NCBI RefSeq assembly: GCF_005239125.1 | Contig: NZ_SZYE01000017.1 | Span: 1 to 35,771, forward strand | Length of the DNA: 35,771 nt | Source of the DNA: Cellulomonas hominis | Lineage (GTDB): Bacteria > Actinomycetota > Actinomycetes > Actinomycetales > Cellulomonadaceae | Direction: 5' to 3' | Shown: in pieces, positions 1 through 9,230 of the stretch | Numbering within the stretch: the stretch's first letter is position 1 | Layout: the number at the start of each line of letters is the position of its first letter | The notes under the pieces: model-generated | Database searches by the model: none | Told to the model about the DNA's origin: nothing | Seen by the model: only the letters and a program-made list of their open reading frames with translations | Translations under genes and position numbers: made by a program

Positions 1-855
1 CGCGCCGCCCGGACGGCCGCGCCCGCCCCGGCGACCGCCCGCAGCCCGCGCCGCGGCCCCCGCGTCGGCCCGCTCCTGCTCGCCCTCCCCGTGCCCGCGC
101 TCGTCCTGGTCCTGTGGACCGTCGGCGTGCAGCAGGCGTGGGAGCTGCCGTTCGGCATCAAGATGGGCTTCCTGCCCACCCCGCTCGAGGTCGGCCGGCG
201 CCTGGTCGACCTGGCCGCGGGCGGCATCGTCGACGACGCGTTCAGCGGCACCCTGCTCGCCCACCTGTGGGCGTCGACCCAGCGGGTGCTCGCCGGCTTC
301 GCCCTCGCCGTCGCGCTGGCCGTGCCGCTCGGCGTCGTGATGGGCCGGTTCTCGCTCGCGTTCCGGATGCTCGAGCCGACCGTGAACCTGGCCCGGCCGA
401 TCCCGGTCACCGCGTGGGCCCCGCTGACTCTGCTGATCATCGGCTACGGCGACGGCTCCGCGATCTTCCTGGTGTTCCTCGCGGCGTTCTTCCCGGTGCT
501 GCTCAACACGATCGCCGGCGTGCGGCAGGTCCCGGTGCGGCTGCTGGAGGCCGCGGCGATGCTCGGCACCCGCAAGGCGCAGGTGCTCTACAAGGTGGTG
601 CTGCCCGCCTCGATGCGGTCGATCGCCAGCGGCCTGCGCGTCGCCCTGGGCCTGTCCTGGGTGATCCTCGTCGTCGGCGAGACCGTGGGCATCAACACCG
701 GCCTCGGCGCCATGATCACGCAGGCCCGCGACCAGTCGAAGACCGACCTGATCGTCGCCGGGATGGTCGTCATCGGCCTGTGCGGCTTCGTCGCCGACCG
801 GCTGCTCACCGGGCTGCTCGCGCTGGTGACCCGCGGCCGCCCCACCCTGACCTGA
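1..855 (+). CDS. ABC transporter permease, SsuC/TauC type (5' truncated by window edge)
   Basis: Integral-membrane subunit of an importer of the nitrate/sulfonate/taurine class. The reading frame is open from base 1, with an Arg/Pro/Ala-rich cytoplasmic stretch before the first hydrophobic segment, so the true start lies outside the window; the first ATG/GTG-type start inside is near 91. The visible part has about six hydrophobic segments and the family's cytoplasmic EAA loop (LLEAAAMLGTRKAQVLYKVV followed by LPAS), which docks on the ATPase. The ATPase gene follows after 32 bases, so the two form an operon; a substrate-binding protein gene is expected upstream, outside the window. The substrate cannot be told from the permease alone: aliphatic sulfonates, taurine or nitrate are all possible. 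Confidence 0.9.
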   Translation, partial: RAARTAAPAPATARSPRRGPRVGPLLLALPVPALVLVLWTVGVQQAWELPFGIKMGFLPTPLEVGRRLVDLAAGGIVDDAFSGTLLAHLWASTQRVLAGFALAVALAVPLGVVMGRFSLAFRMLEPTVNLARPIPVTAWAPLTLLIIGYGDGSAIFLVFLAAFFPVLLNTIAGVRQVPVRLLEAAAMLGTRKAQVLYKVVLPASMRSIASGLRVALGLSWVILVVGETVGINTGLGAMITQARDQSKTDLIVAGMVVIGLCGFVADRLLTGLLALVTRGRPTLT

Positions 856-887
856 CCGCACCCGTTCCGACCCGAGAGGAGACGGCC

Positions 888-1703
888 ATGCCCCGCATCG
901 GCACCGTCCGCTCCCGCCAGCCCGCCGACGTCCGCGTCGCCGGCCACGGCAAGCAGTACCCGACCCGCTCCGGCGGCGCGGTCGTGGCCATGGCCGACGT
1001 CGACCTCGACGTCCCGGCCGGCGAGTTCGTCTGCGTGGTCGGCGCCTCCGGCTGCGGCAAGAGCACCCTGCTGCGGATCCTGGCGGGCTTCGAGGACGCC
1101 ACCTCGGGGACCGTCGAGGTCGCCGGGGCGCCGGTGGCCGGGCCCGACCCCGAGCGCGGCGTCGTGTTCCAGGACTACGGGCTGTTCCCGTGGCTGTCCG
1201 TCCGGGAGAACATCGCGTACGGCCCGCGGCAGGCACGGCTGCAGCGGGCGGCGGTCGCCGAGCGCACCGACCGGTTCCTGACCGCGGTCGGCCTGACCCG
1301 GTTCGCGGACAAGTACCCCAGCGAGCTGTCCGGCGGCATGCAGCAGCGCGTCGCCATCGCCCGGGTGCTCGCGAACGACCCGTCGCTGCTGCTGATGGAC
1401 GAGCCGTTCGGCGCGCTCGACGCGCTGACCCGGTCCTCGCTGCAGGGCGAGCTGTCCCGCATCCACCGGGAGACCGGCACGACGGTGCTGTTCGTGACGC
1501 ACTCGATCGAGGAGGCCGTGTTCCTGGCCGACCGCGTCGTGGTGATGGCGGGCGGCGCCTCGCACGGCGTGCCCGGGCACGTGAAGGAGATCGTGCGCAT
1601 CGACCTGGGCGACGAGCGCGACGTGACCTCCGCGGACTTCAACGCCCTGAAGCGCCGCATCGCGGCCCTCGTCCACGAGGAGGTCGCGGCGCCGGCCGCC
1701 TGA
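888..1703 (+). CDS. ABC transporter ATP-binding protein, SsuB/TauB/NrtD type
   Basis: Cytoplasmic ATPase (271 aa) that powers the permease encoded just upstream. Motifs in order: Walker A GASGCGKST, Q-loop region VVFQDYGLFPWL, signature LSGGMQQR, Walker B LLLMDEP, D-loop ALDAL and switch His in VTHS. The Q-loop followed by LFPW and the DALTR segment after Walker B are typical of the SsuB/TauB/NrtD subfamily. I chose the ATG at 888 because GAGAGGAG lies 6 bases upstream; the frame is open further upstream, but that part is a shadow of the permease gene. The C-terminal 30 residues are charged and fit the family. The next gene (1758) has its own promoter, so this is probably the end of the operon, although I see no strong terminator. 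Confidence 0.93.
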   Translation: MPRIGTVRSRQPADVRVAGHGKQYPTRSGGAVVAMADVDLDVPAGEFVCVVGASGCGKSTLLRILAGFEDATSGTVEVAGAPVAGPDPERGVVFQDYGLFPWLSVRENIAYGPRQARLQRAAVAERTDRFLTAVGLTRFADKYPSELSGGMQQRVAIARVLANDPSLLLMDEPFGALDALTRSSLQGELSRIHRETGTTVLFVTHSIEEAVFLADRVVVMAGGASHGVPGHVKEIVRIDLGDERDVTSADFNALKRRIAALVHEEVAAPAA

Positions 1704-1745
1704 GCCGGGCGCGCGGAGCAGCCACGCGAGGACGCCGGCGCTGGC

Positions 1746-1751
1746 TACGGT
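1746..1751 (+). promoter_or_regulatory. -10 hexamer of a leaderless promoter (AAA+ gene)
   Basis: TACGGT ends 6 bases before the ATG at 1758, and there is no Shine-Dalgarno sequence in between. Transcription would start at or next to the A of the start codon. No convincing -35 box is visible. The same geometry recurs at four other genes in the window. Confidence 0.6.
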
Positions 1752-1757
1752 CGGGGA

Positions 1758-3188
1758 ATGACCGACGGCATCCCGGGGGTCGTGGCCCCCGACCCGGACC
1801 CCGCCCGCACCGACGCGTTCCTCGACGCGGTGGGCACGCTGATCGAGCGGGTCAACGAGCGCGCGCAACGGCGGAGGTCGGGGGAGGCCACCCCGATCGC
1901 CGAGGTGCTGCGCGAGCACCTCGGCACGGACCCCCGCGGCCTCGCGGTGCTGACGGAGGAGGTCGGCGCGCTCCGCGCCGTCGACGCCGACGTGGCGCTC
2001 GAGGTGGTCGTGGCCGCCGCGGGCGGTGGGCGGCTGGTCGGCGTCGGCGGCGGTGAGCAGCGCCGGCACTCGTCGTTCTCCGAGATCGTCGAGCACTCCG
2101 GCGCGTGGGCGCAGTTCCCCGTCGGCGCCGTCGACTACGTCCGCGTGCCCGTCGGACCCGACGCCGACCGCCGGGTCGTCGCGTTCGGCGTGCACCTGTT
2201 CCGGTTCGCGGACGCGCCGGTGGCCCTGCTGCAGCGGGCGGCCGCGCCCCAGCAGGGACAGGAGGCGAAGCTCGAGGCGCTGTCGCCGGACGAGGACGCG
2301 GCGGCGGCTGCTCTCGCGGCGGTCCGCGACGCGATGCTCCGCCACTCCGTGCTCCGCGGCCAGGTGGTGAGCTTCACGCCCAGCCCGTACGGCCAGTCGG
2401 CGGGTGGGGTCACGTTCCTGCCGCGGATGCAGGTCCCGGCCGAGGACGTCGTGCTGCCCGACGGCACCCTGGAGAAGGTCGAGCGCCAGGTGCTCGGTGT
2501 CGCCCGGCACCGGGATCGGTTGCGGGCCGCCGGCCAGCACCTCAAACGCGGCGTCCTGCTCTACGGACCGCCCGGCACGGGCAAGACGCACACGGTCCGC
2601 CACCTCCTCGGCGCCGACCCGGGGACCACGGCGATCGTGCTGGCTGGTCAGTCGCTCGCCCTGGTCCGGTTGGCCACCGAAACCGCGCACGCGCTGCAGC
2701 CGGCGGTGGTCGTGCTCGAGGACGTCGACCTCATCTCCGAGGACCGGACGCTGCACGCCGGTCCGCAACCGCTGCTGTTCGAGGTGCTCGACGCCATGGA
2801 CGGCCTGGGCGGCGACGCCGACGTGGCGTTCCTGCTCACCACCAACCGCGCGGACCTCCTGGAGCAGGCGCTGGTTCAGCGCCCGGGCCGGGTAGACCTC
2901 GCCGTGGAGATCCCGCTGCCCGACGACGACGCCCGGCTGCGGCTGTTCCGCCTCTACGCCGGTGGGCTCCCGCTCACGCCCGACGCGCTGCGCGAGGCGG
3001 CCGGGGCCACGGCCGGGGTGACCGCGTCGTTCGTCAAGGAGGTGATCCGGCGGGCCGTGCTGCTCGCCGCCGAGGCGGACCGCACGGTGGACGACGCAGC
3101 ACTCCGTGCGGCGGTCGCGGAGCTCACGGACGACACCCAGCGTGTCACCCGGTCGCTGCTCGGGGCCGGGCCGGGTCAGCCCGGGTAG
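1758..3188 (+). CDS. AAA+ family ATPase of unknown role
   Basis: 476 aa. Residues 1-230 are an unrecognised N-terminal domain, probably a substrate or partner adaptor. Residues about 235-400 form one AAA+ module: Walker A GPPGTGKT (270-277), Walker B VVVLEDVDLI (317-326), sensor-1 TTNR (361-364) and an arginine-finger region QRPGRVD (374-380); a helical lid follows. Walker B reads E-D rather than the usual D-E, as in BCS1-type AAA proteins. Such ATPases usually act as hexameric remodelers; the substrate here is not evident, and no protease domain or transmembrane segment is seen. The gene stands alone, has a leaderless-type promoter, and its 3' end overlaps the convergent beta-lactamase gene by 13 bases. 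The family assignment is firm, the function unknown. Confidence 0.9.
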   Translation: MTDGIPGVVAPDPDPARTDAFLDAVGTLIERVNERAQRRRSGEATPIAEVLREHLGTDPRGLAVLTEEVGALRAVDADVALEVVVAAAGGGRLVGVGGGEQRRHSSFSEIVEHSGAWAQFPVGAVDYVRVPVGPDADRRVVAFGVHLFRFADAPVALLQRAAAPQQGQEAKLEALSPDEDAAAAALAAVRDAMLRHSVLRGQVVSFTPSPYGQSAGGVTFLPRMQVPAEDVVLPDGTLEKVERQVLGVARHRDRLRAAGQHLKRGVLLYGPPGTGKTHTVRHLLGADPGTTAIVLAGQSLALVRLATETAHALQPAVVVLEDVDLISEDRTLHAGPQPLLFEVLDAMDGLGGDADVAFLLTTNRADLLEQALVQRPGRVDLAVEIPLPDDDARLRLFRLYAGGLPLTPDALREAAGATAGVTASFVKEVIRRAVLLAAEADRTVDDAALRAAVAELTDDTQRVTRSLLGAGPGQPG

Positions 3189-4144
3189 GCCGCGAGGACG
3201 GACCGCGCGGCCGCGGCGAGGACGGCGTCGTCCGGCTCGGCGGCCTCGTCCGGGTGGTCCGTCAGCACCGCCAGCACGATCGGCTGGCGCCCGGGGGGCC
3301 ACACGACCGCGATGTCGTTGCGGGAGCCGTAGCGGCCCGCCGTGCCGGTCTTGTCGCCCACGGTCCAGCCGTCCGGCGTCCCCGCGCGGATCGCGTCGGG
3401 CCCCGTCGTGCTCGCGGTGAGCCAGCCGACGTACGTCTCGCGCACTGCGGGGTCGAGCACGTCGCCGAGCGCGTACGTCGCCAGCCCCCCGGCGAGCGCG
3501 CGCGGCGTCGAGGTGCGCGCCTCCCCGCCGGGCGTGAACGCGTTGAGCTCCGGCTCGTCGGCGTCGACCCGGGTCGTGGTGTCGCCGCGCGCCGCGAGCG
3601 CCGCCTGCAGCGCGGCGGGTCCGCCCAGGTGCCGGAGCAGGACGTTGAGGGCGCCGTTGTCGCTCTCGGACACGGCGGCCGCGCCGAGCGCGGCGATCGT
3701 CAGGTCCGTGCCGGCCGCGTCACCGGTCACGGGCGCGTGACCCGCGCCGGCCACGTCGTCCGGCGCGACGGTCAACGGCTCGTCGAGCACCGACGCCGGC
3801 CGGCCCGCCAGCACCTCGCCCACGGCCAGCGCCTTGAGCGTCGACGCGTAGCCGAACCGCTCGTCGGCCCGGTACGCGACCGTGGCGCCGGTACCGGTGT
3901 CGCGGGCGTAGACGCCGACGCGGCGGCCCGTGGACTCCTCCAGCGCGGCGAGGTCGCCCGCGACCGCAGCGGTGAGGTCCGCCGGTGCCGACAGCGACGG
4001 CGTGGTGCCCGGCTCCGGGGGCGCCGTGACCCCGGTCGCCCGCGTGCCGGGTCCCCCGGGAGTGCCCGGCGAGCACGCGGCCGCGAGCACCGCCGTCAGC
4101 ACGAGCGCCGCCAGGCAGGCCGCCGCCCGGCGCTCAGCGCGCAC
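3176..4144 (-). CDS. Class A beta-lactamase (serine hydrolase), predicted lipoprotein
   Basis: 322 aa. The N-terminus (RAERRAAACLAALVLTAVL) is a signal peptide ending in a lipobox LAAAC, so Cys24 is probably lipidated and the enzyme held on the outer face of the membrane. Class A motifs are all present and correctly spaced: S101-T-L-K104 (nucleophile and general base partner), S161-D-N163, E197-P-E-L-N201 (deacylation Glu of the omega loop) and K265-T-G267. It should hydrolyse beta-lactams by acyl-enzyme chemistry; the spectrum cannot be read off. The GTG start at 4144 lies inside hspR (11-base overlap), which suggests translational coupling to the heat-shock operon. The stop overlaps the convergent AAA+ gene. 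A penicillin-sensitive or cell-wall role rather than resistance is possible. Confidence 0.93.
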   Translation of the reverse strand: MRAERRAAACLAALVLTAVLAAACSPGTPGGPGTRATGVTAPPEPGTTPSLSAPADLTAAVAGDLAALEESTGRRVGVYARDTGTGATVAYRADERFGYASTLKALAVGEVLAGRPASVLDEPLTVAPDDVAGAGHAPVTGDAAGTDLTIAALGAAAVSESDNGALNVLLRHLGGPAALQAALAARGDTTTRVDADEPELNAFTPGGEARTSTPRALAGGLATYALGDVLDPAVRETYVGWLTASTTGPDAIRAGTPDGWTVGDKTGTAGRYGSRNDIAVVWPPGRQPIVLAVLTDHPDEAAEPDDAVLAAAARSVLAAYPG

Positions 4145-4583
4145 CCGGCCGCCAGAGCACGATCGCCCCGCGGGCGCCCACGGCCCGCGGGTCCTCGGCC
4201 GGGGCGGCGCCGTCCGGGACGGCGCGGCGGCGCTGGCCGCGGCCCATCGCCACGACGTCGCCCGACGGGTGCGCCGTGAACACCCGGCGCCCCGGCTCGG
4301 CGAACGGGCGCAGGTACTCGACCTGGCGGCGCAGCCGGTCCACCTCGGACTCGAGCTCCAGGATCCGCTTGATGCCGGCCAGGTTCACGCCCTCCTCCTG
4401 GGAGAGCCGCTGCACCTCGCGCAGCGTCGCGATGTCGCGCAGGGAGTACCGCCGGCCGCGCCCGCGGGTGCGGCCGGGCTGCACCAGCCCGAGCCGGTCG
4501 TACTGCCGCAGGGTCTGCGGGTGCATGCCCGCGAGCTCGGCGGCGACCGAGATCACGTAGACCTGCGCGTCCTCCGAGACCAT
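4134..4583 (-). CDS. hspR: HspR, MerR-family heat-shock repressor
   Basis: 149 aa. The N-terminal winged helix-turn-helix (YVISVAAELAGMHPQTLRQY, then the wing GRTRGRGRRYSLRDI) is MerR-like, and residues about 60-92 form the coiled-coil dimer helix (LSQEEGVNLAGIKRILELES and onward). HspR binds HAIR inverted repeats together with DnaK as co-repressor and shuts off the dnaK operon; two HAIR sites are present upstream of dnaK (8360-8443), closing the feedback loop. Start ATG at 4583 is preceded by AGGAGGAGG. The tail beyond residue 93 (VFTAHPSGDVVAMGRGQRRR and onward) is variable in the family. It follows dnaJ after 80 bases, and its last codons overlap the beta-lactamase start. Confidence 0.96.
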   Translation of the reverse strand: MVSEDAQVYVISVAAELAGMHPQTLRQYDRLGLVQPGRTRGRGRRYSLRDIATLREVQRLSQEEGVNLAGIKRILELESEVDRLRRQVEYLRPFAEPGRRVFTAHPSGDVVAMGRGQRRRAVPDGAAPAEDPRAVGARGAIVLWRPGAR

Positions 4584-4620
4584 CCCCGCCACCTCCTCCT
4601 GTCGGTCGTCCGTGGGCGGG

Positions 4621-4636
4621 CCCGGGCGCGCCCGGG
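4621..4636. repeat. 16-bp perfect palindrome between dnaJ and hspR
   Basis: CCCGGGCGCGCCCGGG is self-complementary, with GC-rich flanks that extend the potential stem. It sits in the 80-base dnaJ-hspR gap, where it could act as an mRNA-processing or attenuation hairpin. In DNA this rich in G and C such palindromes also arise by chance. Confidence 0.4.
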
Positions 4637-4663
4637 GCGCGGTGCCCCGTGCGCGCCGACCCG

Positions 4664-5677
4664 TCAGTCCTTCGCGCGCGCCAGCAGGTCGGCCCGCGGG
4701 TCCTCGCCGGACGTCGCGATGCCGAACGCCTGCACGGCCTCCTTCGCGGCGGCGCTGAGCCGCTGCGGGACGACGACCTGCACGGTGACCAGCAGGTCCC
4801 CGGTGCCGCTCGTCGTGGTGACGCCGCGGCCCTTGACCCGCAGCGTCCGGCCCGACGGGGTGCCCGCCGGGATCTTCAGGCGCACCTGCCCGCCGTCGAG
4901 GGTCGGCACGGGCACCTCGGCGCCCAGCGCGGCCTCGTCGAAGGCGACCGGCAGGGTCACCCGGAGGTTGTTCCCGTCCAGCGCGAACACCGGGTGCGGC
5001 GTCACGCGCACGGTGACCTCGAGGTCGCCCGCGGGCGCGCCGTTCTCCCCGGGGCGGCCCTTGCCGCGCAGCCGGATCTTCTGCCCGTCCCGCACGCCGG
5101 CGGGGATGCGGGCCTTGACGGTCCGCCCCTCGACGCCGAGCGCCACGGTCGAGCCCTCCACGGCCTGCCGGAACGGCAGCGTCGTCACGGCCGCCAGGTC
5201 GGCGCCGCGCCGGGCGGTGCGGCCCTGGCCGAAGCCGCCGCCCCCGCCGAACAGGCCGCCGAGCAGGTCCTCGAACCCGCCGCCGCCCGCGCTCGCGCCG
5301 CCGGTGCCCGCGCCCTGCGGGAACCGCACGCGGGTGCCGCCCGCGCCGCCGCCGAACACGCCGCCGAACAGGTCCTCGAAGCCGCCGTTGGCGCCACCGG
5401 CGCCACCCGGGCCACCCGCGCCCGCGCGGAACCGCGCGCCGCCGGCCATCGCCCGGAGCTGGTCGTACTGCTGCCGCTGCTCCGGGTCGGAGAGGACCGC
5501 GTAGGCCTCGCCGACCTCCTTGAACTTCGCCTCGGCCGCCGCGTCCCCCGGGTTGTGGTCGGGGTGCATGGTGCGGGCGAGCTTGCGGTACGCCTTCTTG
5601 ATCGTGGCCGCGTCCGCGTCCTTGGCGACGCCGAGCACGGCGTAGAAGTCCTTCTCCAGCCAGTCCTGACCGCTCAC
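4664..5677 (-). CDS. dnaJ: DnaJ-type co-chaperone without zinc finger (type II / CbpA-like)
   Basis: 337 aa. J domain at residues 9-75 with the HPD motif (MHPDHNP) that stimulates DnaK ATPase; then a long Gly/Phe-rich linker (about 80-165) and two beta-barrel substrate-binding domains (about 170-330). No cysteine and no CxxCxGxG repeats are present, so it is a type II J-protein, unlike the zinc-finger DnaJ1 usual in mycobacterial and streptomycete dnaK operons. GTG start at 5677 is preceded by a strong GGAAGGAGG. It lies third in the operon, 127 bases after grpE, a gap holding two hairpins. The C-terminal dimerisation helix is short. Confidence 0.94.
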   Translation of the reverse strand: MSGQDWLEKDFYAVLGVAKDADAATIKKAYRKLARTMHPDHNPGDAAAEAKFKEVGEAYAVLSDPEQRQQYDQLRAMAGGARFRAGAGGPGGAGGANGGFEDLFGGVFGGGAGGTRVRFPQGAGTGGASAGGGGFEDLLGGLFGGGGGFGQGRTARRGADLAAVTTLPFRQAVEGSTVALGVEGRTVKARIPAGVRDGQKIRLRGKGRPGENGAPAGDLEVTVRVTPHPVFALDGNNLRVTLPVAFDEAALGAEVPVPTLDGGQVRLKIPAGTPSGRTLRVKGRGVTTTSGTGDLLVTVQVVVPQRLSAAAKEAVQAFGIATSGEDPRADLLARAKD

Positions 5678-5700
5678 GACGCCTCCTTCCGCTCTCTCGT

Positions 5701-5736
5701 CCGGTCCACCGGGGCGTGCGTCCCGCCCCGGACCGG
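5701..5736 (-). repeat. Hairpin with a 3-nt bulge in the grpE-dnaJ gap
   Basis: Arms at 5701-5716 and 5724-5736 pair as CCGGTCC + GGGGCG against CGCCCCGGACCGG, with ACC bulged out and a 7-nt loop. It lies in the 127-base gap between grpE and dnaJ on the operon transcript. It has no T-run, so a processing or attenuation role is more likely than full termination. Confidence 0.5.
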
Positions 5737-5752
5737 GGTCGACCCCACGGCC

Positions 5753-5779
5753 GGGGCCGCGCCGTCACGACGCGGCCCC
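5753..5779 (-). repeat. Perfect 9-bp hairpin in the grpE-dnaJ gap
   Basis: GGGGCCGCG at 5753-5761 and CGCGGCCCC at 5771-5779 pair perfectly around a 9-nt loop. Together with the hairpin at 5701-5736 it could lower dnaJ, hspR and bla expression relative to dnaK and grpE. It also lies close behind the grpE stop codon, as an intrinsic attenuator would. Confidence 0.55.
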
Positions 5780-5804
5780 TGCCGGTGGGTCCTGATGATG
5801 CCCG

Positions 5805-6430
5805 TCACGCCTCCGGGTCGACGACCGCCACCCGGGCGGCGCGGATCACGCGCTCGCCCATGCGGTAGCCCGGCTGCAGCACCTGCTGCACCGTCGGCTC
5901 CGTGACGTCGGCCGAGTGCCCGTGCATGAGCGCCTCGTGCACCGTCGGGTCGAACGGCTCGCCGGCGGCGCCGTAGCGCTCGATGCCGAACCGCCCCAGG
6001 GTGCCCTCGAGCTTCTCCGCGATCGACGCGAACGGCCCGACCAGGTCGCCGTGCTGGCGCGCCAGCTCGATGTCGTCGAGGACGCTGATCAGCGCCTCGG
6101 CGACCGCCGCGACGCCCTGGTCCCGGGCGGTGAGCGCCTCGGCCTTGGACCGCTTCACGTACGCGGAGTACTGCTGCTCGAGGTTGAAGTAGTCGGCGTT
6201 CCGCCGCTGCAGCTCGTCGAGCCGCTCGGCGGCGAGCTTCTGCGCCTCGACCAGGCCCTCCAGGACCACGGCCTCCTCGGCGGCGGTCGCCGCCGCCTCG
6301 GCCTCGGCCAGGACCTGCTCCTCGGCGGTCGGCTCACGCAGCTCCCCGGTCTCCGGGTCGATGCGCCGCTTGTCGGTCACGCGCGGGGCCTCCTCCTCGG
6401 GATCGCGCCCCTGCGGGTTCGGCTGGTCCG

Positions 6431-6434
<4 letters not shown>
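5805..6434 (-). CDS. grpE: GrpE nucleotide exchange factor
   Basis: 209 aa. GrpE releases ADP from DnaK and works as a dimer. The N-terminal about 65 residues are acidic and disordered ([20 protein letters not shown]); a long helix follows (about 60-120, [27 protein letters not shown]), then the small beta domain with the family motif near [10 protein letters not shown] and [15 protein letters not shown] at the end. The GTG start at 6434 overlaps the dnaK stop by 4 bases (GTGA), so translation of the two is coupled. The length is on the long side because of the acidic N-terminal arm. Confidence 0.96.
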
Positions 6435-8293
<1,859 letters not shown>

Positions 8294-8359
8294 GTCTGTG
8301 CTCCTTCGTCGTGCTGCTGCGTGATCCGGCGCTCGGCCGCCCGGGCGGGGCGGTGGCGC

Positions 8360-8380
8360 CTTGAGCCTGCTGCACTCAAG
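8360..8380 (-). promoter_or_regulatory. HAIR element 1 (HspR operator)
   Basis: CTTGAGC-N7-ACTCAAG on the plus strand matches the HspR consensus CTTGAGT-N7-ACTCAAG with one mismatch. It lies 67 bases upstream of dnaK and overlaps the end of the candidate -10 box and the expected transcription start, a classic repressor position. Confidence 0.92.
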
Positions 8381-8407
8381 TCTGCGTCGCGGTCGGTCGT
8401 GGTGCAA
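8379..8407 (-). promoter_or_regulatory. Candidate dnaK promoter
   Basis: On the minus strand TTGCAC (8402-8407), a 17-base spacer and CAGACT (8379-8384) form a plausible sigma-70-type promoter. The -10 abuts HAIR 1 and the -35 lies 15 bases from HAIR 2, so bound HspR would cover or flank both boxes. The -10 match is modest. Confidence 0.45.
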
Positions 8408-8422
8408 CTCCGCGGCGGCGAA

Positions 8423-8443
8423 CTTGAGTCCACCCCACTCAAC
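8423..8443 (-). promoter_or_regulatory. HAIR element 2 (HspR operator)
   Basis: CTTGAGT-N7-ACTCAAC has one mismatch to the HspR consensus. Its centre is 63 bp from the centre of HAIR 1, about six helical turns, so both sites face the same side of the DNA. Confidence 0.88.
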
Positions 8444-8510
8444 TCACGCCTCACGCGAAATGTTCCCACCCTCCCCCGAGGCACCACCGGTCGCCGAGAA
8501 CGCAGAAGAC

Positions 8511-8537
8511 GCGGGGTTCGACGGGCGTGAACCCCGC
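8511..8537 (-). terminator. Terminator downstream of the GNAT gene
   Basis: GCGGGGTTC (8511-8519) and GAACCCCGC (8529-8537) form a 9-bp stem with a 9-nt loop. On the minus strand the stem is followed by a pyrimidine-rich tract (GTCTTCTGCGTTCTC). It separates the acetyltransferase gene from the dnaK promoter. Confidence 0.7.
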
Positions 8538-8589
8538 AGCTGGTGCGATCTCGATGAGACTCGACCGCGAGCCCGGGGGTGGGCCGGCG

Positions 8590-9183
8590 TCAGGCGCGAG
8601 CGGCCCGGCGCTGCTCCCACTGCTCCCGGGTGATCTCGTACCGGTAGCCGCCGAGCTCCGCACCCTCGACCGCGAGCATGTCCTCGGGGGTCGGCAGCGT
8701 CTGCGCCACCGTCATCCCCGCCTTCTCCATGACGCGCTGCGACGGGCGGTTCAGCGCCATCGTCGCGCCCCAGACGACGCGCACGTCGAGGTCGGTGAAC
8801 GCCCTGGCGAGGAGGGCCGACGACACCTCCGTCGCGTAGCCGCGACCCCAGGCGGCGCGGCGCAACCGGTAGCCGAGCTCGACCTCGTCCAGCGGGCCGT
8901 CGCGCTCGGGCCGCAGGCAGAACCACCCGAGGAACGCCCCGCCCGCCGTCTCGTACGCGGCGAACAGGCCGAACCTGCCGGCCCACCGGTCGTAGCCCGC
9001 GAGGACGCTCGGCAGGTCGCGCTCGCGGACCAGCTCCGGCGCGGTCGGCTCGCCGCCGGACAGGTAGCGCATCACCGCGGGGTCGCTGTCGAGCTCGACG
9101 AGCAGGTCGGCGTCGGACGGGGCGAACGGTCGCAGCGTCACGCGCTCGGTGCGCAGGTAGGACGTGTCCACGGCGGCCAGCAT
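8590..9183 (-). CDS. GNAT-family N-acetyltransferase, RimJ/RimL-like
   Basis: 197 aa single GNAT domain. The N-terminal strand (LRTERVTLRPFAPSDADLLV) is typical of the RimJ/RimL branch; the acetyl-CoA pyrophosphate loop is in RRAAWGRGYATEV (residues about 110-122) and the C-terminal motif is NRPSQRVMEKAGMT. Members acetylate protein N-termini, ribosomal proteins or small amines; the substrate here is unknown. The ATG at 9183 lacks a clear ribosome binding site; a GTG four codons in is an alternative. It lies 47 bases downstream of the four-CSD gene, separated by a hairpin, and ends ahead of its own terminator, so it may be its own transcription unit. Confidence 0.9.
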   Translation of the reverse strand: MLAAVDTSYLRTERVTLRPFAPSDADLLVELDSDPAVMRYLSGGEPTAPELVRERDLPSVLAGYDRWAGRFGLFAAYETAGGAFLGWFCLRPERDGPLDEVELGYRLRRAAWGRGYATEVSSALLARAFTDLDVRVVWGATMALNRPSQRVMEKAGMTVAQTLPTPEDMLAVEGAELGGYRYEITREQWEQRRAARA

Positions 9184-9195
9184 GCCGGACCGGCC

Positions 9196-9219
9196 GGCCG
9201 GGGCGGCAGCGCCCCGGCC
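9196..9219 (-). terminator. Hairpin terminator after the cold-shock-domain gene
   Basis: GGCCGGGGCG (9196-9205) and CGCCCCGGCC (9210-9219) form a perfect 10-bp stem with a 4-nt loop just behind the stop at 9231. No T-run follows, as is common in high-GC genomes. Confidence 0.65.
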
Positions 9220-9230
9220 GACCTCGTCGG

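Noticed and set aside
588-3302. 904-codon open frame on the minus strand
   Set aside because: It runs antisense to the permease, ATPase and AAA+ genes; its product is a low-complexity Arg/Gly/Pro-rich sequence without domain motifs, typical of shadow frames in GC-rich DNA.
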